NCBI GenBank assembly: GCA_900549485.1
Contig: UROG01000008.1
Location: 3,578 to 67,577, forward strand
DNA length: 64,000 bases
Direction of reading: 5' to 3'
Source of the DNA: an uncultured Eubacteriales bacterium
GTDB taxonomy: Bacteria > Bacillota > Clostridia > Oscillospirales > Oscillospiraceae
The notes beneath the pieces were generated by a model. It was not told the origin of the DNA. It did not search any database and was given only the letters and a program-made list of their open reading frames with translations. Positions 8,077 to 16,164 of this stretch are shown piece after piece. Each line of letters opens with the position of its first letter. Positions within the stretch are counted from its first letter, which is position 1. The translations under genes were made by a program, and so were the position numbers.

Positions 8077-9360
8077 ATGGCTCAGTCCTTTGTAGATAAA
8101 GCGCGCATTACGGTTCATGCGGGAAAAGGCGGCGACGGCGCCATCGCGTTTCACCGCGAAAAATATATTGCGGCAGGCGGCCCCGACGGCGGCGACGGCG
8201 GCAAAGGCGGCAGCGTGATATTTACGGTAGATAACAATATGTCCACCCTGATGGACTTCAAATATAAACGCAAATATGTTGCCGGCAACGGCGCAAACGG
8301 TATGGGCAAGCGCTGCTACGGCAAGGACGGAGAGACTCTTTATATAAAGGTTCCTCGCGGCACTGTCATACGCGATACCGAGACCGGGGCTATCATGCAT
8401 GATATGTCCTCCGGCGAGGATTATCTGATATGCAGGGGCGGCCGCGGCGGCTGGGGCAATATGCACTTTGCCACGCCCACGCGTCAGGTACCGCGTTTTG
8501 CCAAGCCGGGACTCCCCGGGGAAAGCCATGACGTCACGCTTGAGCTAAAGCTTCTTGCGGATGTCGGGCTTGTCGGCTTCCCGAACGTCGGCAAATCTAC
8601 GCTTCTTTCGGTCGTAAGCAAGGCGCACCCGAAAATTGCGAATTATCATTTTACCACGCTTTTCCCAAACCTCGGTGTTGTTTACGTGGACGAGGGCGTT
8701 TCTTTCGTAATGGCGGATATCCCAGGCATCATAGAGGGAGCGTCGGAGGGCGCCGGTCTCGGGCATGACTTCCTGCGCCATATTGACAGATGCAGACTGC
8801 TTGTGCACCTTGTCGATGTTTCCGGCAGCGAGGGGAGAGACCCGGTTGAGGACTTTGATGCGATCAATTCCGAGCTTTGCGAATACAGCGGCGATCTGGC
8901 TCAGCGTCCACAGATAGTTGTTGCCAATAAATGCGACCTGCTTGAAGATGGCAGCGATAATGCCGAACGTCTTAAAGCGCATGTTGAGGCGCTTGGATAC
9001 AGCTTTTTTGTTATGAGCGCAGCCGCACACCAGGGAACAAGGGAGCTTGTAAAGGAATGTGCGCGCCGCCTGAGTGAGCTGCCGCCTGTTATCACCTATG
9101 AGGCGGATTATGTCCCGCCCGAACCTGTTATCGATACATCAGATGAGCTTAATATACAGCACTTTGACGATATGTGGATCGTAGAAGGCCCTTGGCTGCA
9201 AAAGCTTGTTTCCACCGTCAATTTTGATGATGCGGAAAGCAGAATGTTCTTTGACAGGATACTCCGTCAGGCAGGCGTTTTTGAGCGTATGGAAAAACTC
9301 GGCGTCAGGGACGGCGATACTGTCAGTATGTACGACCTTATGTTTGAGTATAAGGACTGA
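8077..9360 (+). CDS. obgE: GTPase ObgE/CgtA
   Basis: The 427-residue product has the three Obg domains in order. The glycine-rich N-terminal Obg fold spans residues 1-158, with GGDGGKGG-type repeats. The G domain spans about 159-330, with Walker A GFPNVGKST, the switch region DIPGIIEGA and the base-specificity motif NKCD. The C-terminal OCT domain spans about 345-427. Obg is an essential late 50S assembly factor that also responds to ppGpp. The ATG at 8077 has GAGGAGG upstream. Location next to L21/L27 is the usual bacterial order. Confidence 0.97.
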   Translation: MAQSFVDKARITVHAGKGGDGAIAFHREKYIAAGGPDGGDGGKGGSVIFTVDNNMSTLMDFKYKRKYVAGNGANGMGKRCYGKDGETLYIKVPRGTVIRDTETGAIMHDMSSGEDYLICRGGRGGWGNMHFATPTRQVPRFAKPGLPGESHDVTLELKLLADVGLVGFPNVGKSTLLSVVSKAHPKIANYHFTTLFPNLGVVYVDEGVSFVMADIPGIIEGASEGAGLGHDFLRHIDRCRLLVHLVDVSGSEGRDPVEDFDAINSELCEYSGDLAQRPQIVVANKCDLLEDGSDNAERLKAHVEALGYSFFVMSAAAHQGTRELVKECARRLSELPPVITYEADYVPPEPVIDTSDELNIQHFDDMWIVEGPWLQKLVSTVNFDDAESRMFFDRILRQAGVFERMEKLGVRDGDTVSMYDLMFEYKD

Positions 9361-9458
9361 TTCATTGCTCCCATTTGGCGAAACAATTATTTTTGACCGG
9401 CGGCGGAGCGCCGACAGAAGTATGCGCGATAAACCAAAACTGAACACGGGAAAAGAAG

Positions 9459-9500
9459 AAATATGCAGTGAGCGAATGATTCGTTCCCTGCATATTTTTT
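9459..9500 (+). terminator. Intrinsic terminator downstream of obgE
   Basis: AATATGCAG near 9460-9468 pairs with CTGCATATT near 9489-9497, with a nested stem GAGCGAA/TTCGTTC and a run of six T. It faces the convergent recombinase gene, which ends 20 bases further on, and marks the practical left boundary of the mobile element. Confidence 0.85.
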
Positions 9501-9516
9501 GCGATGCGGCAAAAGC

Positions 9517-11265
9517 TTACTTCATGCCGTTTTCGTATGCTTCAATCATTTTCTTGAACGTGTGACCCATAGAGTCGGGCGTGCCAGAATCCATTGTTTT
9601 TTCAGCACTTTTGCCATGTTCGGTCATATCAGTAGTGATGTTACCAGCGTGACTTTCGAGCTTTCGCAGGTACTTTTCCGTTGTTTCTCCGGTGAAAATT
9701 TTGATTTGAAGCATCATCGTATTTTCATCCTCAGGTGTCACAAAGATTTTGCTGATGTACTTATCAATAAATTCTTTTGTAACTATCCCTTGCGATGCTT
9801 CGTCTTGAGCACGTGCAAAAACTTTTCGCATTTCATCGATTTTCCGCTTGAATTCGTCACCCTCGGACGCAAGCTGTTCCAACTCTGCGATTTCGGATTC
9901 TGCGTCCTGAATCTCTTTGTTGCAGTTGACTGTCATCTGCTTGAAGTCAGCACTTGTGATGCTGTCCTCGGCTACAAGCTGCAGGAGCTTATTCTTTTTG
10001 CGATTGGCAAAGTCAACTATTTTCTGCTGCTGGGCGATCTTCTCTGAAATCTTGCCGTTCTGTGTCAGCTCAGTATACATTTTTACGTATTCCTCAACCA
10101 TTGCGTCAGCATCTGCTTTCGTGTCCTGGAACACCTCGAACAGGATGGGCTTGATCTCTTCTTCGTATATTGCGAAGGACTTGCAAGAGTCCGCACCGTT
10201 TTTGATTTTGCCGGAGCAGAGCCACTTACTGTTTTTGTTTCCGCTTTTGTCCTTTGATTCTCGGCGATAATACGGCTGGCCGCACTGAGTACACCATAGC
10301 TTTCCTGTCAGCAGGTTTGCATGGTTGCAGATTCCCTGACGTGCTTTGACGTCCTCGCTGCGGCGCTTCAGGATCACATTGGCTTTGTCCCATAGCTCTT
10401 CGGATACGATCGCGGGTACGATTTCACCGGTCTCATCCTTGAACATGACCCATTCCTCTGGCGGAAGGAATTTCTGCTTTTTCGTGAACATGTCTACGAC
10501 CTTGACTTTATTCCCGACGTAGTACCCCTTGTATTTGGGATTTGAGATCATATTGGACATGGTCGTGTGCGCGATCTTATTGCCGTTGTGATTCCGATAG
10601 CCTTTGTCCCAGAAGATCTTTTCGATCTGCTTCATCGAGTACTCACCGGTAGCATAGAGCTCGAACAATTCGCGGACCATAGTGGCTTCGGTTTCGTCTA
10701 TTGCCAATCTGCCATCAGCTTTCGTATACCCGAAGATGCGGCTGTTGCCGAGTACGACGCTTGATTTGATTGCCTGCTGGTGGCCGAATTTTACACGCGA
10801 GGACAGCTTACGCAGTTCGTCCTGCGCGATAGATGACATGATGGACAGGCGCAATTCAGAATCTTCATCGAATGTATTGATGTTGTCATTCTGAAAGAAC
10901 ACACCCACACCATAGCTTAGAAGCTGACGCGTGTACTGGATGGAGTCGAGCGTGTTTCGTGCAAATCTGGATATTTCCTTTGTTATCACTAAATCGAATT
11001 TGTCAGTTGCTGCGTCGTCGATCATGCGGTTGAAGTTCTCGCGCTTCTTTGTCGAAATACCCGAGAGCCCTTCATCAATATATCCTTCTACTAATGTCCA
11101 AGCTAAATTCTTTTTGATGAGGTTTTCATAGTATGCGATCTGGTTTCCCAGAGAGTTGAGCTGTGCGTCGCTTTCAGATGACACGCGGGCGTAGTAAGTG
11201 ACCCGCAGTGGAATATCATAAATAGATCGTGTTTTGAGCATCATTCTTATGCTGTGTATATCCAT
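9517..11265 (-). CDS. Large serine recombinase (resolvase/integrase)
   Basis: The 582-residue protein has the resolvase catalytic domain at residues about 20-165, with the nucleophile in YYARVSSE and the conserved arginines in ISRFARNTLD. A recombinase domain (about 175-300) and a zinc ribbon CTQCGQPYYRR with its partner cysteines CSGK/SCKS (about 330-375) follow, then a long coiled coil (about 400-500) that governs directionality in large serine integrases. It catalyses site-specific insertion and excision of the element through double-strand breaks and a 5'-phosphoserine link. Start at 11265 follows AAGGAG. It is the outermost gene, next to the obgE terminator, the usual place for an integrase. 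Confidence 0.95.
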   Translation of the reverse strand: MDIHSIRMMLKTRSIYDIPLRVTYYARVSSESDAQLNSLGNQIAYYENLIKKNLAWTLVEGYIDEGLSGISTKKRENFNRMIDDAATDKFDLVITKEISRFARNTLDSIQYTRQLLSYGVGVFFQNDNINTFDEDSELRLSIMSSIAQDELRKLSSRVKFGHQQAIKSSVVLGNSRIFGYTKADGRLAIDETEATMVRELFELYATGEYSMKQIEKIFWDKGYRNHNGNKIAHTTMSNMISNPKYKGYYVGNKVKVVDMFTKKQKFLPPEEWVMFKDETGEIVPAIVSEELWDKANVILKRRSEDVKARQGICNHANLLTGKLWCTQCGQPYYRRESKDKSGNKNSKWLCSGKIKNGADSCKSFAIYEEEIKPILFEVFQDTKADADAMVEEYVKMYTELTQNGKISEKIAQQQKIVDFANRKKNKLLQLVAEDSITSADFKQMTVNCNKEIQDAESEIAELEQLASEGDEFKRKIDEMRKVFARAQDEASQGIVTKEFIDKYISKIFVTPEDENTMMLQIKIFTGETTEKYLRKLESHAGNITTDMTEHGKSAEKTMDSGTPDSMGHTFKKMIEAYENGMK

Positions 11266-11341
11266 GCTGATGTCTCCTTGGTTTTCGTTGTATCATCACT
11301 ATATCATTTGCGGACGAATAAATCAATATAAACTTCAGAAA

Positions 11342-11372
11342 CGGGGAGCATCAAATTTTGTGATGCTCCCCG
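11342..11372 (-). terminator. Hairpin downstream of the 56-residue accessory gene
   Basis: CGGGGAGCATCA and TGATGCTCCCCG form an 11-12 bp stem around an AAATTTTG loop. The T tract after it on the minus strand is short, so termination is likely only partial. Confidence 0.6.
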
Positions 11373-11380
11373 ATAGTAAT

Positions 11381-11551
11381 TTATTTAGCGGCAGGCGGCA
11401 TTAATGCATTTATCATATTCTTCATGCGATTTCGTTCCGCTTCCGTGATCAGCCCATTTTCAAACAGTGTTTGATTATAGTAATTGAGCCATATCTGTTC
11501 CGCCATAGATTTCTTTGTCTGTTCAAGCGATTTGGTCTGATGAACAGTCAC
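11381..11551 (-). CDS. Small SHOCT-like accessory protein of the element
   Basis: A 56-residue reading from GTG at 11551 ends in TAA at 11381. The ribosome binding site AAGGGGGCGGG lies directly upstream. The middle of the protein, IWLNYYNQTLFENGLITEAE, followed by a basic helix, has the look of small SHOCT-type proteins that sit just before large serine recombinases in clostridial elements. These are thought to help the recombinase, but no activity has been shown that I know of. An internal ATG in the same frame would give a 41-residue version. It is too short to have been scored by most gene finders. Confidence 0.6.
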   Translation of the reverse strand: MTVHQTKSLEQTKKSMAEQIWLNYYNQTLFENGLITEAERNRMKNMINALMPPAAK

Positions 11552-11650
11552 TGCTGCCCGCCCCCTTTGCTGATAGAATTATTACCTTGATATGCAAGAA
11601 AAATACAGGTCTTGAGTAACACCCCTTTCTGAAAATACAAAGGCAGCAAC

Positions 11651-13135
11651 CTACTCCATGGTTTGCTGCCAGTCTTGATCTATGTCCTTGTTTTTGTTTG
11701 CCGCAATAATTGCACCGGCAGTTATGCCGATTGCCGCACCGAAATTTTTTGCCGCAATTTCAGCTTCTATCTTTCTACGCTGAGCTTCAGGGTCATCGCT
11801 GTCGTCATCTATGAGACTCAGCCCAGCAACAAAAGATGCCGCACCAATTCCCACAGCACCAGAATGATTGTCGGCAGATACATCTGCCAACGGATTCGAT
11901 TCGCAGATTTGTGCATGAAAGCGGTTGCCTCTGAGAGATTGATAGAATATTTCTCGTTGACTCTCCCAACCTGTTTCTCGAACTCCTTCAGCATAGTTTC
12001 TTGGCACTGCTGCATCCTGCTCAGACTGAGGTCTATGGCATCCTCCGTCCTCTTCAAATGTGCGGCGCAGCTTTTGTTCAGCTCCGCTGCCGCCGTTTGA
12101 ATATTGTAGACCGCCGTCTGGTACTGCCCCATCAAAGACTTCACCTGAGCTTTGAGCATCATGTCCAGATCCTCGTTCGTAATTAGCCGATCCATGGTGT
12201 CTTGCAGCTTGAGAGCTGACCGACCTGTCAGCTCCAGCGCTTCGATAAGCCCTGTCCAGTTCGCCTCCGTCAGCGTGACCGCTTTCTGAATGTTCGCGGC
12301 TTTGTCTATGCTCCGGCTCAGCGCAGTCTGCTGCATAACTTTCATTTCTTCCATAGTGGGCTGTGTATTCCGCTTCTCTAATGTTGAATTCATATTCCAT
12401 GTTCTCCTTTAAATATTTTTTGTCGTGTAAACGAAAATCCCGACAGCGATGGCCGTCGGGATCGGTGTAAGTTATATTCGCACGGGTATCTGTCCACTTG
12501 ACAAGATAACCCTCGCTTCGCATCAATTCAATAAACTGATTTTTATTTACGGCGTACTTCATACATTCATCGATTTGAATAGCGAGAGACACTTTCCAGC
12601 TCTCACCTTTCATAGCTGTCCGGTACTCGGCCTGCTTGATGCCTGAGGTTTGATTCCCTGTAGGCGTACAGATTGAAAAGCCGTGCCGTGCACATATCTC
12701 GTCGGAGACTTTTCTTAATTGAGTAAGGTCATCCTTTTCAAAGTGCAGCTTTTTACCGTTCTTGAAGCTGACTGAGTTAACAATGAAATGAGAATGTATA
12801 TGCGACGCGTCCGAATGTGTGGCAACAATTACTTCGTGGTCACTCCATTGCCGCGCAAGCTCCAAAGCAGCGGCGTGAGCTTCCTGTGGAGTTATATTTT
12901 CATCCGGGTGGAAGGACTGCACAAAATGAAAATACATTTTACCATCACACTTGCCATGTTGAAGTTTCGTGCTGATGAATTGAGAGTAGCAGATCTCCGG
13001 CTGGCAGTTGATGCCTGTAACCAGCTGCCGGTCATGGAAAGTAGTTTTCTTTTCTTGTACTACATATTTCAGTACGGCAGATAAACCCGCGCGGCTCTGT
13101 CCTCTTGGACTATTGATTGCTGTGACTGTCGCTAT
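11651..13135 (-). CDS. mobA: MobA/VirD2-family relaxase, apparently with an AUA start codon
   Basis: The relaxase reading has motif III as HSDASHIHSHFIVNSV (three histidines for the metal) and, if read from 13135, an N terminus ATVTAINSPRGQSRAGLSAV with the candidate catalytic tyrosine in LKYVVQEKK. Relaxases nick oriT and pilot the DNA strand into the recipient. No ATG, GTG or TTG exists between the mobC stop and the first ATG at 12937, which would cut off the catalytic tyrosine. AGAAGG lies nine bases before an ATA codon at 13135, so AUA initiation, or a mutated ATG, is likely. From about residue 270 the sequence becomes rich in S, G, H, D and R and overlaps another gene in a different frame. 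Confidence 0.8.
   Translation of the reverse strand: MATVTAINSPRGQSRAGLSAVLKYVVQEKKTTFHDRQLVTGINCQPEICYSQFISTKLQHGKCDGKMYFHFVQSFHPDENITPQEAHAAALELARQWSDHEVIVATHSDASHIHSHFIVNSVSFKNGKKLHFEKDDLTQLRKVSDEICARHGFSICTPTGNQTSGIKQAEYRTAMKGESWKVSLAIQIDECMKYAVNKNQFIELMRSEGYLVKWTDTRANITYTDPDGHRCRDFRLHDKKYLKENMEYEFNIREAEYTAHYGRNESYAADCAEPEHRQSREHSESGHADGGELDRAYRSAGADRSVSSQAARHHGSANYERGSGHDAQSSGEVFDGAVPDGGLQYSNGGSGAEQKLRRTFEEDGGCHRPQSEQDAAVPRNYAEGVRETGWESQREIFYQSLRGNRFHAQICESNPLADVSADNHSGAVGIGAASFVAGLSLIDDDSDDPEAQRRKIEAEIAAKNFGAAIGITAGAIIAANKNKDIDQDWQQTME
11818..12393 (-). CDS. MobB-like membrane-anchored mobilization protein nested in the relaxase gene
   Basis: A 191-residue frame lies wholly inside the relaxase gene in a different reading frame. 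It has an ordinary amino acid composition, long amphipathic helices (for example NLSEATAFMHKSANRIRW) and a C-terminal membrane segment YLPTIILVLWELVRHLLLL. AAAGGAG sits ten bases before its ATG. The layout matches MobB of ColE1-type and RSF1010-type plasmids, which is also coded inside mobA, ends in or carries a membrane helix and stabilises the relaxosome. The relaxase frame over the same bases is low in complexity, which suggests that this frame is the more constrained one. Sequence homology to known MobB was not tested. Confidence 0.65.
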   Translation of the reverse strand: MNSTLEKRNTQPTMEEMKVMQQTALSRSIDKAANIQKAVTLTEANWTGLIEALELTGRSALKLQDTMDRLITNEDLDMMLKAQVKSLMGQYQTAVYNIQTAAAELNKSCAAHLKRTEDAIDLSLSRMQQCQETMLKEFEKQVGRVNEKYSINLSEATAFMHKSANRIRWQMYLPTIILVLWELVRHLLLLG

Positions 13136-13138
13136 GTC

Positions 13139-13465
13139 TTACACCTTCTTTTCAAGAATTTCCTTGAGTATTTTTTGAATCTCAAGATAGAGCCCGTAGG
13201 TCTCAGATAGATTGACCGCGCTTATTCTCCCCATGTTAGAAAGCGTTGTCAGCTGATTCAGATTTGTGCCTTGCTGTCTCAGTTCAGAAATAAAATCATT
13301 TATACCATCAATGCGTTTTATCTCTTTGCCGACAGCACAAGTCGTCAGGTACTTTGTCAAATCCATTTCTGCTGATTTTGCTTTCTTACGAATGATTTCC
13401 GCATCGCGTTCTGTGACACGAAATGTGATTGGAATCGGTTTTCTGCGCTTGGGTTTATTGCTCAT
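13139..13465 (-). CDS. mobC: MobC-family mobilization protein
   Basis: The 108-residue basic protein begins MSNKPKRRKPIPITFRVTER and contains a ribbon-helix-helix-like N terminus followed by NLNQLTTLSNMGRIS, the conserved stretch of bacterial MobC proteins. MobC binds oriT and helps open the DNA for the relaxase. The ATG at 13465 is preceded by GGAGGTAAAAGG. A longer reading to 13705 would run through the likely oriT region and is rejected. It sits two codons before the relaxase, in the same frame, so the two are translated as a pair. Confidence 0.85.
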   Translation of the reverse strand: MSNKPKRRKPIPITFRVTERDAEIIRKKAKSAEMDLTKYLTTCAVGKEIKRIDGINDFISELRQQGTNLNQLTTLSNMGRISAVNLSETYGLYLEIQKILKEILEKKV

Positions 13466-13625
13466 CCTTTTACCTCCACAAGTGGGTTCGGGCTTCTGCC
13501 CGCAAAAAATGCCTATGGCCGCGGACAGCCAAAGGCGATGCTTGCTGTCGCCCCGAGGGGGCGGCATTTTTCGCGCATCCACGTCCGATCGCTTTATCTG
13601 CAACCGGCTAAAACGTAGATTTATT
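13466..13625. other. Candidate oriT region between mobC and repA
   Basis: This 160-base gap carries several short inverted repeats: CGGGCTTCTGCCCG near 13488, and GCCCCGAGGGGGC near 13551 followed by a T run. oriT sites of MobC-type elements usually lie directly upstream of mobC and hold such hairpins. No nic consensus was identified, so this is a positional proposal only. Confidence 0.35.
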
Positions 13626-14705
13626 TCACCTCTGTGTCCGCAGGCCACCCGCAAAGCGGCTGTTCGCTGCCGCTGCAGGGTCGGTAGGGTCGACCTGCTG
13701 GACACCTAGTATATCGTCACTTTCGGCACGATGAAGCTCAATAAGCCGTCTGCCGTTGCTGCGGCGCACTGTGCCGTGGATACCAAGTTTGCTTAGAACA
13801 TCAATGTTTTGAAGCACCATGCGTGACACTTTTTTCGGAGTGATCTGCTCCGCGCCAGCAGGGTCAATCAGCTCAGACAGCTCAGTCGGAGTGCCGATAA
13901 ATTCGGTACGCTCATGCATTAACTCAGAGAGAAGAAATACAATTCTATCGCCCAGCAGCTCCGGCTGTTTTCTGCTGTCGCCAACCATCTCCCACACGTT
14001 TTCTGCGTTGCGCTCTAACGTCAGCTCACGGTATTCAATGTCGCGTCCGATGCAAGAGAGCTTTGCCTTGCCGCTGCCGCGCCTGTCCTCTATCAACGTG
14101 AAGCTTGAATCCACTGCACCGCTGATTGCGGTCGTACCTGAGATGCGGCTGAACACATCATCAGCAGTTTCTTTTCGCAGATGATGAATCAGCAGTATAG
14201 CTATTCCACTTTCATCTGCAATCTTCTTCAATGCTGACAGATCGCGGTAGTCGTTGGCATAGGTGTTATCATAACCGGCTCCGCGAATCATTTGCAGAGT
14301 GTCAATGATTATGAGTACGGTATCAGTATGCTCTGTGAGAAAGATATGCAGCTGGTTTTCCAAACCTTTACCGAGCATGCTGCTGTCCGTCGCGAAATGG
14401 ACATTGGCAGGAGCGTCCTCGGCGATTTCAAACAGGCGGTTTTGAACACGCAGTGTAGAATCTTCCAAGCAGAGATACAGTGTAGTTCCCTGCTTCACAG
14501 GCATTCCCCAAATGGCATCTCCCTTAGCGACCGTTACGGCCAACCATAGTGCCAGCCATGACTTGCCGACCTTTGGTGAACCCGCAAGAATATGCAGCCC
14601 CTGAGACAATAGCGTGTCGACTATAAAATTCAGCGGCTGGAGGGGCTTACTCATAAGTGTTTCACCGTCAACAGTTTTGAGTGCTTGAATATTGTTTCTG
14701 CTCAT
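13626..14705 (-). CDS. repA: RepA-like AAA (RecA-fold) replicative helicase
   Basis: The 359-residue protein has Walker A GSPKVGKSW near residue 42, a Walker B stretch TVLIIIDTLQMIRG near residue 130 and HHLRKE near residue 175, the pattern of the hexameric RepA/AAA_25 helicases of mobile plasmids and elements. The C-terminal 100 residues look like a winged helix. It probably drives autonomous or rolling replication of the excised element. AGGAGG lies nine bases upstream of the ATG. The last residues run into the candidate oriT zone. A terminator-like hairpin in the leader suggests control by attenuation. Confidence 0.85.
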   Translation of the reverse strand: MSRNNIQALKTVDGETLMSKPLQPLNFIVDTLLSQGLHILAGSPKVGKSWLALWLAVTVAKGDAIWGMPVKQGTTLYLCLEDSTLRVQNRLFEIAEDAPANVHFATDSSMLGKGLENQLHIFLTEHTDTVLIIIDTLQMIRGAGYDNTYANDYRDLSALKKIADESGIAILLIHHLRKETADDVFSRISGTTAISGAVDSSFTLIEDRRGSGKAKLSCIGRDIEYRELTLERNAENVWEMVGDSRKQPELLGDRIVFLLSELMHERTEFIGTPTELSELIDPAGAEQITPKKVSRMVLQNIDVLSKLGIHGTVRRSNGRRLIELHRAESDDILGVQQVDPTDPAAAANSRFAGGLRTQR

Positions 14706-14719
14706 TTTTTGATCCTCCT

Positions 14720-14748
14720 AAAAAAATTACCTCCGCAAAATGCGGAGG
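14720..14748 (-). promoter_or_regulatory. Terminator-like attenuator in the repA leader
   Basis: On the minus strand CCTCCGCA, an AAA/TTT loop and TGCGGAGG form an 8-bp GC-rich stem followed by TAATTTTTTTA, then the repA ribosome binding site. This is a standard intrinsic terminator placed between promoter and gene. Confidence 0.6.
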
Positions 14749-14830
14749 CTTCGTTTGGTATGCAGAGGGTGACCGACCATCACTGCTCTGCTTGTATTGT
14801 GTCGAAAAAAATGATAAACTAATTGTTGTA

Positions 14831-14859
14831 CAGGACAATATAATTTCAACGCAGGACAA
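14831..14859 (+). repeat. Pair of CAGGACAA direct repeats (operator-like)
   Basis: CAGGACAA occurs at 14831-14838 and 14852-14859, 21 bases apart (two helical turns), just upstream of the ATG at 14875 in the divergent promoter region. The spacing suggests binding by a dimer on one DNA face. Confidence 0.45.
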
Positions 14860-14874
14860 ATTACGGAGGACGAC

Positions 14875-15069
14875 ATGGACGGCAGCATCATTTTCTATAT
14901 CTACGACAAGTGTATAGAGCTGAACGGTAAACAATTTTCCGCCGGTGAACTGACTGCGGACTTTCTTAACATCTCATCGGATGAGTACTACCAGATGCAT
15001 AGATGCATGACCCCTATAACAGAACTATCAGAGGAATACGAGAAGAGTAAAGTCAAAGACACACTGTAG
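14875..15069 (+). CDS. Small acidic protein of unknown function in the mobile element
   Basis: The 64-residue product starts MDGSIIFYIYDKCIELNGKQ and is acidic with a C-terminal charged helix. GGAGG precedes the ATG at ideal spacing, which is the main reason to accept it. No domain is recognised. It is the first gene of the plus-strand operon that continues with the DUF6076-like and sigma-like genes, and lies just after two CAGGACAA repeats, so it could be a regulator of that operon, which is speculation. Confidence 0.55.
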   Translation: MDGSIIFYIYDKCIELNGKQFSAGELTADFLNISSDEYYQMHRCMTPITELSEEYEKSKVKDTL

Positions 15070-15084
15070 GAAATAAACAATAAT

Positions 15085-16164
15085 ATGGAGCAGCTTTGCA
15101 ATTTGCTGCGCCGTTACACGGTGTTCAATATTCTTCTGGGAGAGGATGAAGAAATTTTCTTCTCTGTGTTCCGTAGGCTCACAGAACAGTACGATTTGTT
15201 CTCCGCGGCAGAGCGCACAGTGTCGAAAAGTGAACGGCTGCGTCAAATCAAATCCCTTGCTGACAAATTTTTCTGCCGCGAAGACGATTCGTCAGAGCGG
15301 GTAGATTTGTTTGCCCTTCATACAACCGACGATGAAAATAAGGCTGCGTTCTTCAACGAATTGTACCGTATGCTCGGCGTAACCGGAGAAGCTTGGTCAC
15401 AGTATAAAGAGCATATAGAACGCTATAAATTATATCTTCATGATATACGGGCTTTCAATGGTACCATCCGTAACTTTATAAATTTTCGTCTGTCAAAGTT
15501 AGAGCACAACAGCCCAGAGGATTATGCCGCAGCGCTCTATGCTTTCTATAACGACGAACGCACTGCTGAAAAACTTATTGTAAATCCAATACGAAATAAC
15601 GGCGACTGCTTCAGGCTGTATGACGATTACAATCTTTCTTATGTCCCAAGAGAGTTATCGGATGGAAAGGTCGTTATCAGCCAGAAGCACATGACAGACA
15701 GCGTGCAGGCACTTTTGAAGGCAGACTATATGCTGGTGTTGAACAGTGGTTACAATATCCGCCGCTGCGTTGTCTGCAACAGATATTTTCTTTTGAAAAG
15801 CGGTGCGCATGCCCTGTACTGTGACGGCGCATCTCCATATGATCCGCGGTATTCGTGCAGGCAATTCGGAACTTTTGAGATTCAGAAAGAACTGGCGAGG
15901 GATAACCCAAAGATTGCAGCAAAGAACAGAGCTTTTGCCCTCATTGATCAAGACAGAAAAAGAGGAAACATTTCCAGAGACGACTGCCGTAAAATAAAAG
16001 ACCATGTACGCGATATGCTTTACGAGGCATTGCGTACTGCAGATTACTCTGTTGATGAATTTGAACGCAAACTAGAATCGGATAGTTTATATAAGGTCTG
16101 CAACGTTCAGCGCGTAAAGAAAGCTCGCGGTCGCCCGAGAGTTAAAGACGGTGACAGCCCATGA
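15085..16164 (+). CDS. DUF6076-like zinc-ribbon protein of the mobile element
   Basis: The 359-residue product is mostly helical. Near residue 230 it has CVVCNRYFLL, then YCDGASPYDPRYSCRQFG, a four-cysteine arrangement that looks like a zinc site. The C terminus is strongly basic (KKARGRPRVKDG), as in DNA-binding tails. This resembles the DUF6076 family found beside recombinases and sigma factors in clostridial elements; function is unknown. Its stop overlaps the next start by four bases (ATGA), so it is translationally coupled to the sigma-like gene. Ribosome binding site AGGAAAT is weak. Confidence 0.6.
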   Translation: MEQLCNLLRRYTVFNILLGEDEEIFFSVFRRLTEQYDLFSAAERTVSKSERLRQIKSLADKFFCREDDSSERVDLFALHTTDDENKAAFFNELYRMLGVTGEAWSQYKEHIERYKLYLHDIRAFNGTIRNFINFRLSKLEHNSPEDYAAALYAFYNDERTAEKLIVNPIRNNGDCFRLYDDYNLSYVPRELSDGKVVISQKHMTDSVQALLKADYMLVLNSGYNIRRCVVCNRYFLLKSGAHALYCDGASPYDPRYSCRQFGTFEIQKELARDNPKIAAKNRAFALIDQDRKRGNISRDDCRKIKDHVRDMLYEALRTADYSVDEFERKLESDSLYKVCNVQRVKKARGRPRVKDGDSP

